From Candidatus Avelusimicrobium alvi (lineage in GTDB: Bacteria; Elusimicrobiota; Elusimicrobia; Elusimicrobiales; Elusimicrobiaceae), in NCBI GenBank assembly GCA_002329395.1, contig DCTQ01000031.1:10445-15534 (forward strand): a stretch of DNA of 5,090 nt. The letters run 5' to 3'. Shown one piece after another: positions 1-5,090 of this stretch. The notes under the pieces were generated by a model, which was not told the origin of the DNA, did no database searches, and saw nothing but the letters and a program-made list of their open reading frames with translations. A program made the translations under genes and the position numbers. Positions within the stretch are counted from its first letter, which is position 1. Every line of letters starts with the position of its first letter.

Positions 1-670
1 CGGCGTGGCGTTTCATAAGAGCGGTGATGTTTTCGGTAATGTTGCCAAAATGTCCGTCTAAAAACTGCGCCATTCGCTCCGCGATTTCGCGGTATTCCCC
101 GTACGATATTTTCCCCGCGCACGGGGCCGGGCATTGGCCGGTGTGATAATACAGGCAGGTGTTTATTTTACGCGGGTCCAGCGGGCGCTCGCGCGAAAAA
201 TTCCATTTGCAGGGGCGCAGGGGCGCGTATTTGCTCTTCCACAAAAAGCGCATCAGGCTTTTGACGATGCTGGACTTGGGGTACGGCCCGAAATAAAGGT
301 CTTTCCCGCGCACCACGCGGCGGGTAAGCTGCAGGCGGGGGTAATCCTCCCCCATCGTAAGTTTTAAATAAGGATAGCTTTTGCCGTCTTTGCCCAGCGA
401 ATTAAAAAACGGTTGGTATTGCTTGATGAGTTTTTCTTCCAGCACCAGCGCGTCGCGTTCGCTGGCGCAGGTAACATAGTCTATTTTGGCAATCATCGGC
501 AGGAGGCTGGGCAGCTTCCAGCCGCGTGAATAGAGGTTGGATTCCTGAAAATACTGCTTTACCCGGTCGGCCAGGTTTTTGGCTTTTCCCACGTAAATAA
601 TCGCGCCTTCTTTAGAACGCATAATGTAAACGCCGGGTTTATTTGGTAAAATATCTAATCTGGGATCCAT
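1..670 (-). CDS. uvrC: UvrC, excinuclease ABC subunit C (N-terminal part, cut by the window edge)
   Basis: UvrC is the dual-incision nuclease of nucleotide excision repair; UvrB recruits it to damaged DNA and it cuts on both sides of the lesion. Reading the minus strand from the ATG at 670 gives 223 uninterrupted codons that leave the window on the left. The GIY-YIG nuclease domain is clear: KPGVYIM at residues 11-17, IIYVGKAKNL at 24-33, the conserved Arg36, and ALVLE with the expected catalytic Glu78, followed by IKQYQPFFN. Next come DLYFGPYP (124-131) and a four-cysteine segment, Cys154, Cys172, Cys180 and Cys184. The UVR domain, the RNase H-like nuclease domain and the HhH region would lie off the edge. 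An in-frame stop 12 bases upstream of the ATG fixes the start. No Shine-Dalgarno sequence lies at the usual distance. The short UvrC-like protein Cho is the alternative, but the start-to-end match favours UvrC. Confidence 0.96.
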   Translation of the reverse strand, partial: MDPRLDILPNKPGVYIMRSKEGAIIYVGKAKNLADRVKQYFQESNLYSRGWKLPSLLPMIAKIDYVTCASERDALVLEEKLIKQYQPFFNSLGKDGKSYPYLKLTMGEDYPRLQLTRRVVRGKDLYFGPYPKSSIVKSLMRFLWKSKYAPLRPCKWNFSRERPLDPRKINTCLYYHTGQCPAPCAGKISYGEYREIAERMAQFLDGHFGNITENITALMKRHA

Positions 671-676
671 AATTTT

Positions 677-685
677 ATTTTAACA
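677..685 (-). promoter_or_regulatory. Candidate extended -10 element for uvrC
   Basis: On the minus strand this reads TGTTAAAAT, a TGn extension followed by the -10-like hexamer TAAAAT. The hexamer ends six bases before the uvrC ATG, so transcription would start at or next to the start codon and give a leaderless mRNA. No -35 match is seen at a 16-18 base spacing, and AT-rich DNA yields such hexamers by chance, so this is tentative. Confidence 0.3.
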
Positions 686-722
686 TTTCCCGCGCCCTCA
701 CGCCGAAGCGTTAAAAAAGAAG

Positions 723-751
723 TTGACCCGGCGGAAATAATAGGATAAAAT
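723..751 (+). promoter_or_regulatory. Housekeeping sigma-factor promoter of rpsT
   Basis: The -35 box TTGACC (723-728) and the -10 box TAAAAT (746-751) each match the sigma70 consensus at five of six positions and are exactly 17 bases apart. The predicted transcription start is near 758, giving a leader of about 28 bases before the rpsT ATG. This is the best promoter in the window and suits a highly expressed ribosomal-protein gene. Confidence 0.78.
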
Positions 752-772
752 ATTAATAACCGATTTTTCTAT

Positions 773-778
773 AGAGGA
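773..778 (+). promoter_or_regulatory. Ribosome-binding site of rpsT
   Basis: AGAGGA ends eight bases before the ATG at 787, a normal Shine-Dalgarno strength and spacing. It supports that ATG as the start of rpsT. Confidence 0.75.
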
Positions 779-786
779 ATTATTAA

Positions 787-1068
787 ATGGCAAAATTAAA
801 AACTGGTAGACACACTAGCGCCATCAAAGCGCAGCGCCAAGCTGAAAAAAGAACTTCCCAAAACAAGGGCTTAACCAAAAAAGTCCGCTTGGCCACCAAA
901 GCCGTAGCCGCGTCCGTCAAAACGAAAGCCGCCACGCTGAAAGAAGACTTGAAAAAAGCCGAATCCTGCATTGATAAAGCCGCTAAAAAAAGCGTGATGC
1001 ACTGGAAAACGGCCGCCCGCAAGAAATCCAGACTCGCCAAAGCCGCCAACAAAGCCGAAGCGAAATAA
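787..1068 (+). CDS. rpsT: Small ribosomal subunit protein S20 (bS20)
   Basis: S20 is a primary 16S rRNA-binding protein that takes part early in 30S subunit assembly. The product has 93 residues, within the usual 85-95 range, and is very rich in Lys and Ala, as expected for a three-helix S20. The diagnostic C-terminal signature is present: IDKAAKKSVMHWKTAARKK at residues 62-80, followed by SRLAK. This corresponds to the family's conserved IDKAA...AARKKSRL block. The N-terminus (RHTSAIKAQRQAEKRTSQNK) matches the usual basic first helix with its conserved RxxN-like region. The ATG has a good ribosome-binding site, a strong promoter lies just upstream, and a terminator follows 16 bases after the stop, so the gene appears to be a single-gene transcript. 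It is divergent from uvrC. The antisense frame across it is open but has no sign of being a gene. Confidence 0.97.
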   Translation: MAKLKTGRHTSAIKAQRQAEKRTSQNKGLTKKVRLATKAVAASVKTKAATLKEDLKKAESCIDKAAKKSVMHWKTAARKKSRLAKAANKAEAK

Positions 1069-1083
1069 GTCTTCAGCCGATTT

Positions 1084-1115
1084 AAAAACCGTCCTTGCAA
1101 AAGGGCGGTTTTTTT
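1084..1115 (+). terminator. Intrinsic terminator of rpsT
   Basis: An A-run (1084-1088) leads into a stem, CCGTCCTT (1089-1096) pairing with AAGGGCGG (1101-1108) with one G-T wobble, closed by a GCAA loop of the GNRA type (1097-1100). Seven T residues follow at 1109-1115. It lies just downstream of the rpsT stop. Confidence 0.9.
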
Positions 1116-1120
1116 ATGTC

Positions 1121-1200
1121 CCGCGCGCCGTTCGGCGCGGCGCTTCCCGCTCAGCCGGCGTCCCCGGTTCGGCGCGGGATTTTGCGCCGGCGGGACGCGC
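1121..1200. repeat. GC-rich intergenic patch with small inverted and direct repeats
   Basis: This gene-free stretch lies between two terminators and is visibly richer in G and C than its surroundings. CGCGCCG (1124-1130) faces CGGCGCG (1133-1139) as a near-perfect palindrome. CGGCGC (1170-1175) can pair with GCGCCG (1184-1189). The 11-mer GTTCGGCGCGG occurs at 1130-1140 and again at 1167-1177. GGCGTCCCC at 1157-1165 recurs inside the neighbouring terminator at 1238-1246. No start codon with a ribosome-binding site and no recognisable product is present. It could be a decayed intergenic repeat or simply structured spacer; I do not recognise a named family. Confidence 0.45.
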
Positions 1201-1229
1201 CCTATCGGCCCGCCACACGTTTTCCCCGC

Positions 1230-1267
1230 AAAAAAGCGGCGTCCCCCAAGGGGAACGCCGCTTTTTT
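1230..1267 (-). terminator. Intrinsic terminator of the nucleoside transporter gene (potentially bidirectional)
   Basis: AAAAAAGCGGCGT (1230-1242) is perfectly complementary to ACGCCGCTTTTTT (1255-1267), with an inner CCCC/GGGG stem. Read on the minus strand it gives a GC-rich hairpin followed by a six-T run, 16 bases after the transporter's stop codon. Because the A-run and T-run are symmetrical, it could also stop read-through from rpsT on the plus strand. Confidence 0.9.
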
Positions 1268-1283
1268 GAACCTTAAATTTTAC

Positions 1284-2600
1284 TTACGCTTCCGGCACGT
1301 GTTTGTATTTAAACACCATCGCAAACAGCACCGCCACCACCAGCGAGAAGCCCGCGAACACAAACCACGATTCGCTCCAGCCCGTCATAATGGAGCGGGA
1401 GATTTCCGCCGGATACACTTCGCCCGCAGGCAAAAAGCCGTGCGCGGCGGTGTAGGCGTTGATGTGTACGTTGACCAGCTTGTTAATCACCCACTGGGCG
1501 CCCAGCGTGCCGATCATCGCGCCGAAGCCGTTGGTCATCAGCATAAACACGCCCTGCGCGCTGGAGCGGATGACCGGGTCGGTTTCTTTGTCCACGTACA
1601 GCGAACCGGATACGTTAAAGAAGTCAAACGCCACGCCGTACACAATCATAGAAAGAATCAGCAGTACAATGCCCGACGCGGTGGACGGATTGCCGATGCC
1701 GAAAAACCCAAAGCGCAGCACCCACGCGAACATACTGATTAACATCACTTTCTTAATGCCGAAGCGTTTTAAGAAGAACGGAATCAGCAAAATACAAAGC
1801 GTTTCGGACATTTGGGACAGCGAAATAAGCGCGTTGGCGTTATTGGCCCCCCACGAGCCCGCAAACCCCGCCAAAGAGTTAAAGCCGTTGATAAACGGGT
1901 TGGCGTAGGCGTTGGTAATCTGCAAAGACATACCGAGCAGCATGGAGAAGATAAAGAAAATGGCCATTTTCTTTTCTTTAAACAGCGCAAACGCTTTCAG
2001 GCCCAGCGCTTCGGCCAGCGTTTTGGCCTTGGTTTCGCAGGTGGGGCAGGCGGGCAGCGTAAAGCAGTACACGCCCAGAATCAGCCCCAAAACAGCGGAG
2101 AAATACCACTGCACATAAGTATTTTGGAAGCCCGTAAAGTTAGACGTCAGCATCGCGCAGATAAAACCCACGGTGCCGAACACGCGGATGGGCGGAAACG
2201 CGGAGACGGTGTTAAAACCGCCCTGGCGCAGCGCGGTGTAAGCCACGGAGTTGGAAAGCGCGATAGTGGGCATATAAAAAGCCACGCTAAACGTGTATAA
2301 GCCGAATACGGCGGCAAAGCTCACCTGGGGAAGCGAGCCGAAATACGCGGCCCCGGCCATACCGGCCGCCGCCAGCAGGTGGCAGATGCCCAGCAGCTTC
2401 TGCGCCGGAATCCAGCGGTCCGCCACGATGCCGATTATCGCCGGCATAAAAAGCGACACAAAGCCCTGCGCCGCGTAAAACAAACCAATCTTCTCGGCCA
2501 GCCCGGCCCCGGCCAGGAACGTGCCCATAGACGTCAGGTACGCGCCCCAGACGGCGAACTGGAGGAAATTCATTACGGTCAAGCGAATTTTGATATTCAT
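1284..2600 (-). CDS. nupG: NupG-type nucleoside:H+ symporter (major facilitator superfamily)
   Basis: This inner-membrane transporter imports nucleosides with protons. The 438-residue product matches remembered E. coli NupG (418 aa) along its whole length. The start MNIKIRLTVMNFLQF aligns with the NupG N-terminus. IVADRWI (58-64), FPPIRVFGTVGF (135-146), FKEKKMAIFFIFSMLLG (207-223), SQMSETL (262-268), MIVYGVAFDFFNVSGS (318-333) and FKYKH (430-434) are all in order. About twelve hydrophobic segments are evident. Residues equivalent to the reported uridine-binding set appear conserved: Arg139, Thr143, Phe146, Gln227, Asn230, Gln263, Glu266, Tyr321 and Phe325. The frame stays open to 2717, but homology places the start at the ATG at 2600, because the upstream 39 codons are basic and not family-like. 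No Shine-Dalgarno sequence precedes that ATG. Differences from E. coli are a Cys-Pro-Thr-Cys motif (185-188) in the central loop and a longer loop before the last helix (about 375-405). XapB-like xanthosine specificity cannot be excluded. Confidence 0.93.
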   Translation of the reverse strand: MNIKIRLTVMNFLQFAVWGAYLTSMGTFLAGAGLAEKIGLFYAAQGFVSLFMPAIIGIVADRWIPAQKLLGICHLLAAAGMAGAAYFGSLPQVSFAAVFGLYTFSVAFYMPTIALSNSVAYTALRQGGFNTVSAFPPIRVFGTVGFICAMLTSNFTGFQNTYVQWYFSAVLGLILGVYCFTLPACPTCETKAKTLAEALGLKAFALFKEKKMAIFFIFSMLLGMSLQITNAYANPFINGFNSLAGFAGSWGANNANALISLSQMSETLCILLIPFFLKRFGIKKVMLISMFAWVLRFGFFGIGNPSTASGIVLLILSMIVYGVAFDFFNVSGSLYVDKETDPVIRSSAQGVFMLMTNGFGAMIGTLGAQWVINKLVNVHINAYTAAHGFLPAGEVYPAEISRSIMTGWSESWFVFAGFSLVVAVLFAMVFKYKHVPEA

Positions 2601-2724
2601 AAGAGAAGTATCGCCGGATAAGGCACATCCCGGCGCAAACGTACGAGTCAACCTCCGTAGGATATGGCGGCAAACGTATACGGCACGGCACGGCTTGCCG
2701 GTAAAATCATTGTACAAAAAAAGA

Positions 2725-2730
2725 TATAAT
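2725..2730 (+). promoter_or_regulatory. Candidate -10 element of the yajQ-TPR operon
   Basis: A perfect TATAAT lies 43 bases before the yajQ start codon, predicting a transcript start near 2737 and a leader of about 36 bases. No good -35 hexamer is found 16-18 bases upstream (TAAAAT at 2702-2707 is the sequence at that distance). A 10-base palindrome, ACCGGCCGGT (2748-2757), falls within the leader and might be an operator or small hairpin. Confidence 0.45.
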
Positions 2731-2760
2731 ATAGGAAATAAATCGGCACCGGCCGGTTGT

Positions 2761-2766
2761 GGAGGT
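2761..2766 (+). promoter_or_regulatory. Ribosome-binding site of yajQ
   Basis: GGAGGT is a full Shine-Dalgarno core six bases before the ATG at 2773. It decides the start against the longer open frame that begins at 2521. Confidence 0.85.
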
Positions 2767-2772
2767 TTTACT

Positions 2773-3267
2773 ATGGCAGATTACAGCTTTGACATTGTGT
2801 CCAAAGTGGATTTAAACGTGATTTCGGAGGCCGTCGCCGCCGCCAATAAAGAAATTACCAACCGTTATGATTTTAAAGGCACCAATTCCAGCATTGAGCT
2901 GAACCAAAAAGACAACGAACTGAAACTCGCGTCCAGCGACGAATACAAAGTGGCTACCCTGCGCGACATTATTTTCACCCGCGTGGCCAAGCGCGGCATT
3001 CCGCTTAAAAATATGCTCCCGCAGAAAATTGAATCCGCCCTGGGCGGCACCGCCAAGCAGACGGTGAAAATCCAGCAGGGCATTCCGTCCGACAAAGCCA
3101 AGGAAATCTCCAAAGCCATTAAGGACGCGAAGCTGAAAGTATCCGCTTCCATCCAGGGCGACCAGCTGCGCGTTTCGTCCAAATCCAAAGACGAACTGCA
3201 AAACACCATGGCTCTTTTGAAAGGGCAGGACTTCGGCCTGGAACTCCAATTCACCAACTACAGATAA
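2773..3267 (+). CDS. yajQ: YajQ family nucleotide-binding protein
   Basis: YajQ proteins (formerly UPF0234) are small cytoplasmic proteins with two RRM-like alpha/beta domains that bind nucleotides. Members in Xanthomonas and Pseudomonas have been described as cyclic di-GMP-binding effectors, but the role in other phyla is not settled. The product has 164 residues, against 163 in E. coli. Landmarks in order are SFDIVSKVD (5-13), ITNRYDFKG (28-36), the conserved KRGI (73-76), QQGI (101-104), IKDAKLKVSASIQGDQLRV (116-134), SKSKDELQ (136-143) and the C-terminal LQFTNYR (158-164). The start at 2773 is fixed by a full Shine-Dalgarno sequence and by homology; the same frame is open back to 2521 but that part overlaps the divergent transporter and is not family-like. 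The stop lies two bases before the start of the TPR gene, so the two are very likely co-transcribed. Confidence 0.95.
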   Translation: MADYSFDIVSKVDLNVISEAVAAANKEITNRYDFKGTNSSIELNQKDNELKLASSDEYKVATLRDIIFTRVAKRGIPLKNMLPQKIESALGGTAKQTVKIQQGIPSDKAKEISKAIKDAKLKVSASIQGDQLRVSSKSKDELQNTMALLKGQDFGLELQFTNYR

Positions 3268-3269
3268 CT

Positions 3270-4529
3270 ATGCGCAAACTTCTTTTAGTCCTTTTTGCGG
3301 CGCTTTTTGCCGCTCCCTGCGTCCGCGCCGCGGACGCCGCCGCTTCGCTTGAGTTTTACAAGAAGCAGGCCTTAACCCTCCCCGCCGACCCCGGCCGCGA
3401 AGAACGCGCTTTTGCCAAAACGCTTGCGGACGGCCTGGGCACCTGGACGGTGCAGCACGAAAAACAGCCCGCCGCGGCGGACGCTCTTTTGCTGCAGGCG
3501 CGCCTGTATATGCGCGCGCAGGAAAACGCCCGCGCGCTGGTTACGCTTTTTAAACTGCGCAAAATGTTCCCGCAGGTGGACGCGGCCCTGTTAAACCCGT
3601 TAATGGCCGATGCCGTGCTGTCCGTTACCCCGGCCAGCCGTAACGACGCTTCCGCCCTGTTCGCGGCCGCTCTGCCGGCGGACGCCGCAACCGCCGCGGA
3701 CCGCGAAACCGAAGCGTTATATGCGCTTTCCAAGCTCTCCGGCCGCACGCTTTATGCGCCGGCCGCCGAAGCGTTTGAATCCTTTTTCGCCCGCAACCCG
3801 GATTATAAAAACAGCGACAAAGTGGAACTGTGGTACGGGGATTTGCACCGCGTAAACGGCAACTACCTGGCCGCCATCGCCCAATACAAAAAAGCCGGCG
3901 AACTGTATCCCAAAACGCCGTACCGCGCCGCCAGCCTGCGCCTGATCGGCGATATTTACGCCGACAATTTAAAAGACACCGCCAACGCCATGGCCGCGTA
4001 TACCAATGTACTGCGCGAATTCCCGGGCTCGGCCGAAACGGGCATCGTCTACAAACACATGGCGATTTTGGATGAAAACAACAAACAGTTTGACAGCGCC
4101 CTCATCAATTACGACAAAGCCATTGAACTGTTGGGCAATACGCCGGCCGCCTACGAAGCCTACCGGGGCAAAGCCGACGTATACATAAAAACCAAAAACT
4201 ACGGCGAGGCCTACAACACCCTGCACCAGACGGCGGCCGTATTCAGCGCCGATGAGGAAAAGTTCACCTTCTCCCTGCTGGAAGCCGCCAACGTGGCTAA
4301 AAAACGGATGCGCGACCAAACGAAGTACGCCCAGTCTTTGGAAAAAGCCCTGCTGGCCTACCCCAAAGGCCCGCGTGCGCCCCAGCTGATGTTTGATTTG
4401 GGCTATGCCTACGAACAGCAGAATAAAGACGCCCAGGCGATTGACATTTACCAAAAGCTGATTGTCAATTACCCGACGGACAAGCTCGCTTCCAGAGCCC
4501 AGGGCCGCCTTTCGCGCCTGCAGAAATAA
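3270..4529 (+). CDS. Secreted (periplasmic-type) tetratricopeptide-repeat protein
   Basis: The 419-residue product begins with a classic Sec signal peptide: MRK, a hydrophobic core at residues 4-16, and an Ala-x-Ala-like cleavage site after CVRA at about residue 20. No lipobox is evident, so it is predicted to be soluble and exported. The rest is helical with degenerate TPR units. Recognisable ones are at about 69-101, 185-215, 221-253, 257-290, 295-325 and 369-402, the last reading YAYEQQNKDAQAIDIYQKL with a following YPTD. This resembles the TPR arrays of CpoB/YbgF and BamD-type outer-membrane assembly or cell-envelope proteins, which bind partner proteins, but I cannot assign a specific family. 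The first part (about 25-180) is more divergent and Ala-rich. No Shine-Dalgarno sequence precedes the ATG, which begins two bases after the yajQ stop, so translational coupling is likely. A strong terminator follows 12 bases after the stop. Confidence 0.88.
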   Translation: MRKLLLVLFAALFAAPCVRAADAAASLEFYKKQALTLPADPGREERAFAKTLADGLGTWTVQHEKQPAAADALLLQARLYMRAQENARALVTLFKLRKMFPQVDAALLNPLMADAVLSVTPASRNDASALFAAALPADAATAADRETEALYALSKLSGRTLYAPAAEAFESFFARNPDYKNSDKVELWYGDLHRVNGNYLAAIAQYKKAGELYPKTPYRAASLRLIGDIYADNLKDTANAMAAYTNVLREFPGSAETGIVYKHMAILDENNKQFDSALINYDKAIELLGNTPAAYEAYRGKADVYIKTKNYGEAYNTLHQTAAVFSADEEKFTFSLLEAANVAKKRMRDQTKYAQSLEKALLAYPKGPRAPQLMFDLGYAYEQQNKDAQAIDIYQKLIVNYPTDKLASRAQGRLSRLQK

Positions 4530-4541
4530 ACTTTAAGTATG

Positions 4542-4576
4542 TTAAAAAACCCGCGTGTTGAACGCGGGTTTTTTAA
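4542..4576. terminator. Bidirectional intrinsic terminator between the TPR gene and the pilin gene
   Basis: AAAAAACCCGCGT (4544-4556) pairs perfectly with ACGCGGGTTTTTT (4562-4574) across a five-base loop. Two further A-T pairs extend the stem to 15 bp. Six T residues end it on the plus strand and six more on the minus strand. It sits 12 bases after the TPR stop and 9 bases after the convergent pilin stop, so it serves both genes. Confidence 0.93.
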
Positions 4577-4585
4577 TGGGCACAA

Positions 4586-5090
4586 CTAAAAACTGTAACG
4601 ATTCTGCCCGTATCGATTGATTACAAATTTTCCCCCTAAAGACTTGCACACCTTTTCCGCCGTACTGTCCGGCACGGCAAAACACAGCCGCGCCCCCAAC
4701 GAAGATTTATTCCCCCCATAATCATACGAAATGCCTATCTCCGGCAATTTGCTTGCCCCGCCGCTGCAATAGACGCTGCCGCCGCTGCTGAGCAGACTGC
4801 ACCGCACGCCAAAAGGAAAGGTAACGCATTCGGTATCGCGCCCGCCGGAAATGCAGTCCGTTACCTCCAGCCCGGCCGGGAGCGAAATATCCAGCCCGTC
4901 CCATTTATAGCTGTAAGTGCTGTTTGCCATATAATAGGCTTCCTGCGCCGTTTTGACGCTGGCCATAAACGGCAGCACCTGCGCCACGCGGCTTTTGGCC
5001 ACAGCTGTTTCGTACTGAGGCAGCGCAACTGCGGCTAGAATACCGATAATTAAAACCACTACTAATAGCTCTATAAGCGTAAATCCGAGG
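4586..5090 (-). CDS. Type IV pilin-like (prepilin) protein, N-terminal leader cut by the window edge
   Basis: Type IV pilins and pseudopilins are processed at the inner membrane by prepilin peptidase and assembled into fibres for adhesion, twitching, DNA uptake or secretion. Reading the minus strand inward from the right edge gives [27 protein letters not shown]. This is the class III signal with cleavage between Gly (5086-5084) and Phe1, Glu5 in place (5071-5069), and the long hydrophobic N-terminal helix. The mature protein is 165 residues. Residues 30-59 ([20 protein letters not shown], then [10 protein letters not shown]) continue the helix into the globular head. The head has six cysteines (77, 86, 95, 106, 134, 146) and ends in VCKSLGG and an aromatic C-terminus. 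An internal GTG at 5059 is not the start: the frame continues upstream through the signal. The positively charged leader and true start are off the edge. No other pilus gene is visible, so it may be an orphan pilin. Major pilin, minor pilin and type II secretion pseudopilin cannot be told apart here. Confidence 0.92.
   Translation of the reverse strand, partial: LGFTLIELLVVVLIIGILAAVALPQYETAVAKSRVAQVLPFMASVKTAQEAYYMANSTYSYKWDGLDISLPAGLEVTDCISGGRDTECVTFPFGVRCSLLSSGGSVYCSGGASKLPEIGISYDYGGNKSSLGARLCFAVPDSTAEKVCKSLGGKFVINRYGQNRYSF

Noticed and set aside
700..711. Small hairpin with a TTCG loop (minus strand ACGC-TTCG-GCGT) in the uvrC-rpsT spacer as a terminator
   Set aside because: The stem is only four base pairs, and the adjacent T-run lies on the wrong side for termination in that direction. 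No gene would be ended by it.
783..1100. 105-codon minus-strand open frame across rpsT
   Set aside because: It lies fully antisense to the unmistakable S20 gene and starts within its terminator; the apparent hydrophobic segments are complements of Lys/Ala codons.
1095..1742. 215-codon plus-strand open frame overlapping the end of the transporter gene
   Set aside because: It is antisense to nupG and runs through the rpsT terminator. The product is a low-complexity Arg/His/Ala-rich sequence with no family resemblance. It is a composition shadow of the real gene.
2601..2717. N-terminal extension of nupG to the ATG at 2717
   Set aside because: The extra 39 residues are Arg/Cys-rich and not like the family, while the ATG at 2600 aligns with the known NupG start.
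2521..2772. Extended N-terminus for yajQ, or a longer first gene starting at 2521
   Set aside because: The extension overlaps the divergent nupG coding region, crosses the TATAAT element, and adds 84 residues not found in YajQ. The ATG at 2773 has a full Shine-Dalgarno sequence.
2812..3257. Two minus-strand open frames of 130-145 codons across yajQ
   Set aside because: Both are antisense shadows of a highly conserved gene, with no ribosome-binding site or recognisable domain.
3969..4454. 161-codon minus-strand open frame inside the TPR gene
   Set aside because: Antisense to a gene with a signal peptide and TPR repeats; its Gly/Val/Phe-rich product reflects reversed codon bias.
1..5090. Search for CRISPR arrays, tRNA or rRNA genes, insertion sequences and phage or defence genes
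   Set aside because: No regularly spaced repeats, cloverleaf-like segments, transposase motifs or terminal inverted repeats were seen; nearly all of the window is accounted for by six ordinary genes and their short spacers.

Overview
The window reads as ordinary chromosomal DNA of a Gram-negative-type bacterium. Its genes are tightly packed and mostly housekeeping. A secreted periplasmic-type TPR protein and a type IV prepilin-like gene point to a diderm. The pilin has a short mature body, many cysteines and a C-terminal 'VCKSLGG' motif, sits alone, and has housekeeping neighbours. Together these suggest Elusimicrobiota (Elusimicrobium and gut relatives), a group known for many scattered pilin genes. 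That assignment is an inference from remembered families, not a computed placement.

Layout, left to right. Positions 1-670 (minus) hold the N-terminal 223 codons of UvrC, which runs off the left edge. A divergent intergenic region (671-786) carries a near-consensus sigma70-type promoter and a good ribosome-binding site for rpsT (ribosomal protein S20, 787-1068, plus), which ends in a strong terminator (1084-1115). A GC-rich, geneless stretch with short inverted and direct repeats (about 1116-1229) follows. Next comes a second hairpin terminator (1230-1267) belonging to the convergent nupG-type nucleoside transporter (1284-2600, minus). A second divergent region (2601-2772) separates nupG from yajQ (2773-3267, plus). 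yajQ is followed after only 2 nt by a gene for a secreted TPR protein (3270-4529). A perfect, symmetrical hairpin (4542-4576) acts as a shared terminator between the TPR gene and the convergent pilin gene (4586-5090, minus, cut by the right edge just upstream of the prepilin cleavage site).

The genes look like independent short transcription units (DNA repair, translation, nucleoside uptake, pilus/pseudopilus) plus one two-gene operon, yajQ-TPR. I found no CRISPR array, transposon, phage or toxin-antitoxin genes, tRNA or rRNA, and no convincing undescribed system. The points most worth checking are the yajQ-TPR coupling, the lack of Shine-Dalgarno sequences before uvrC and nupG where a -10-like hexamer lies six bases from each start codon, the six-cysteine pilin, and the GC-rich repeat patch after rpsT.
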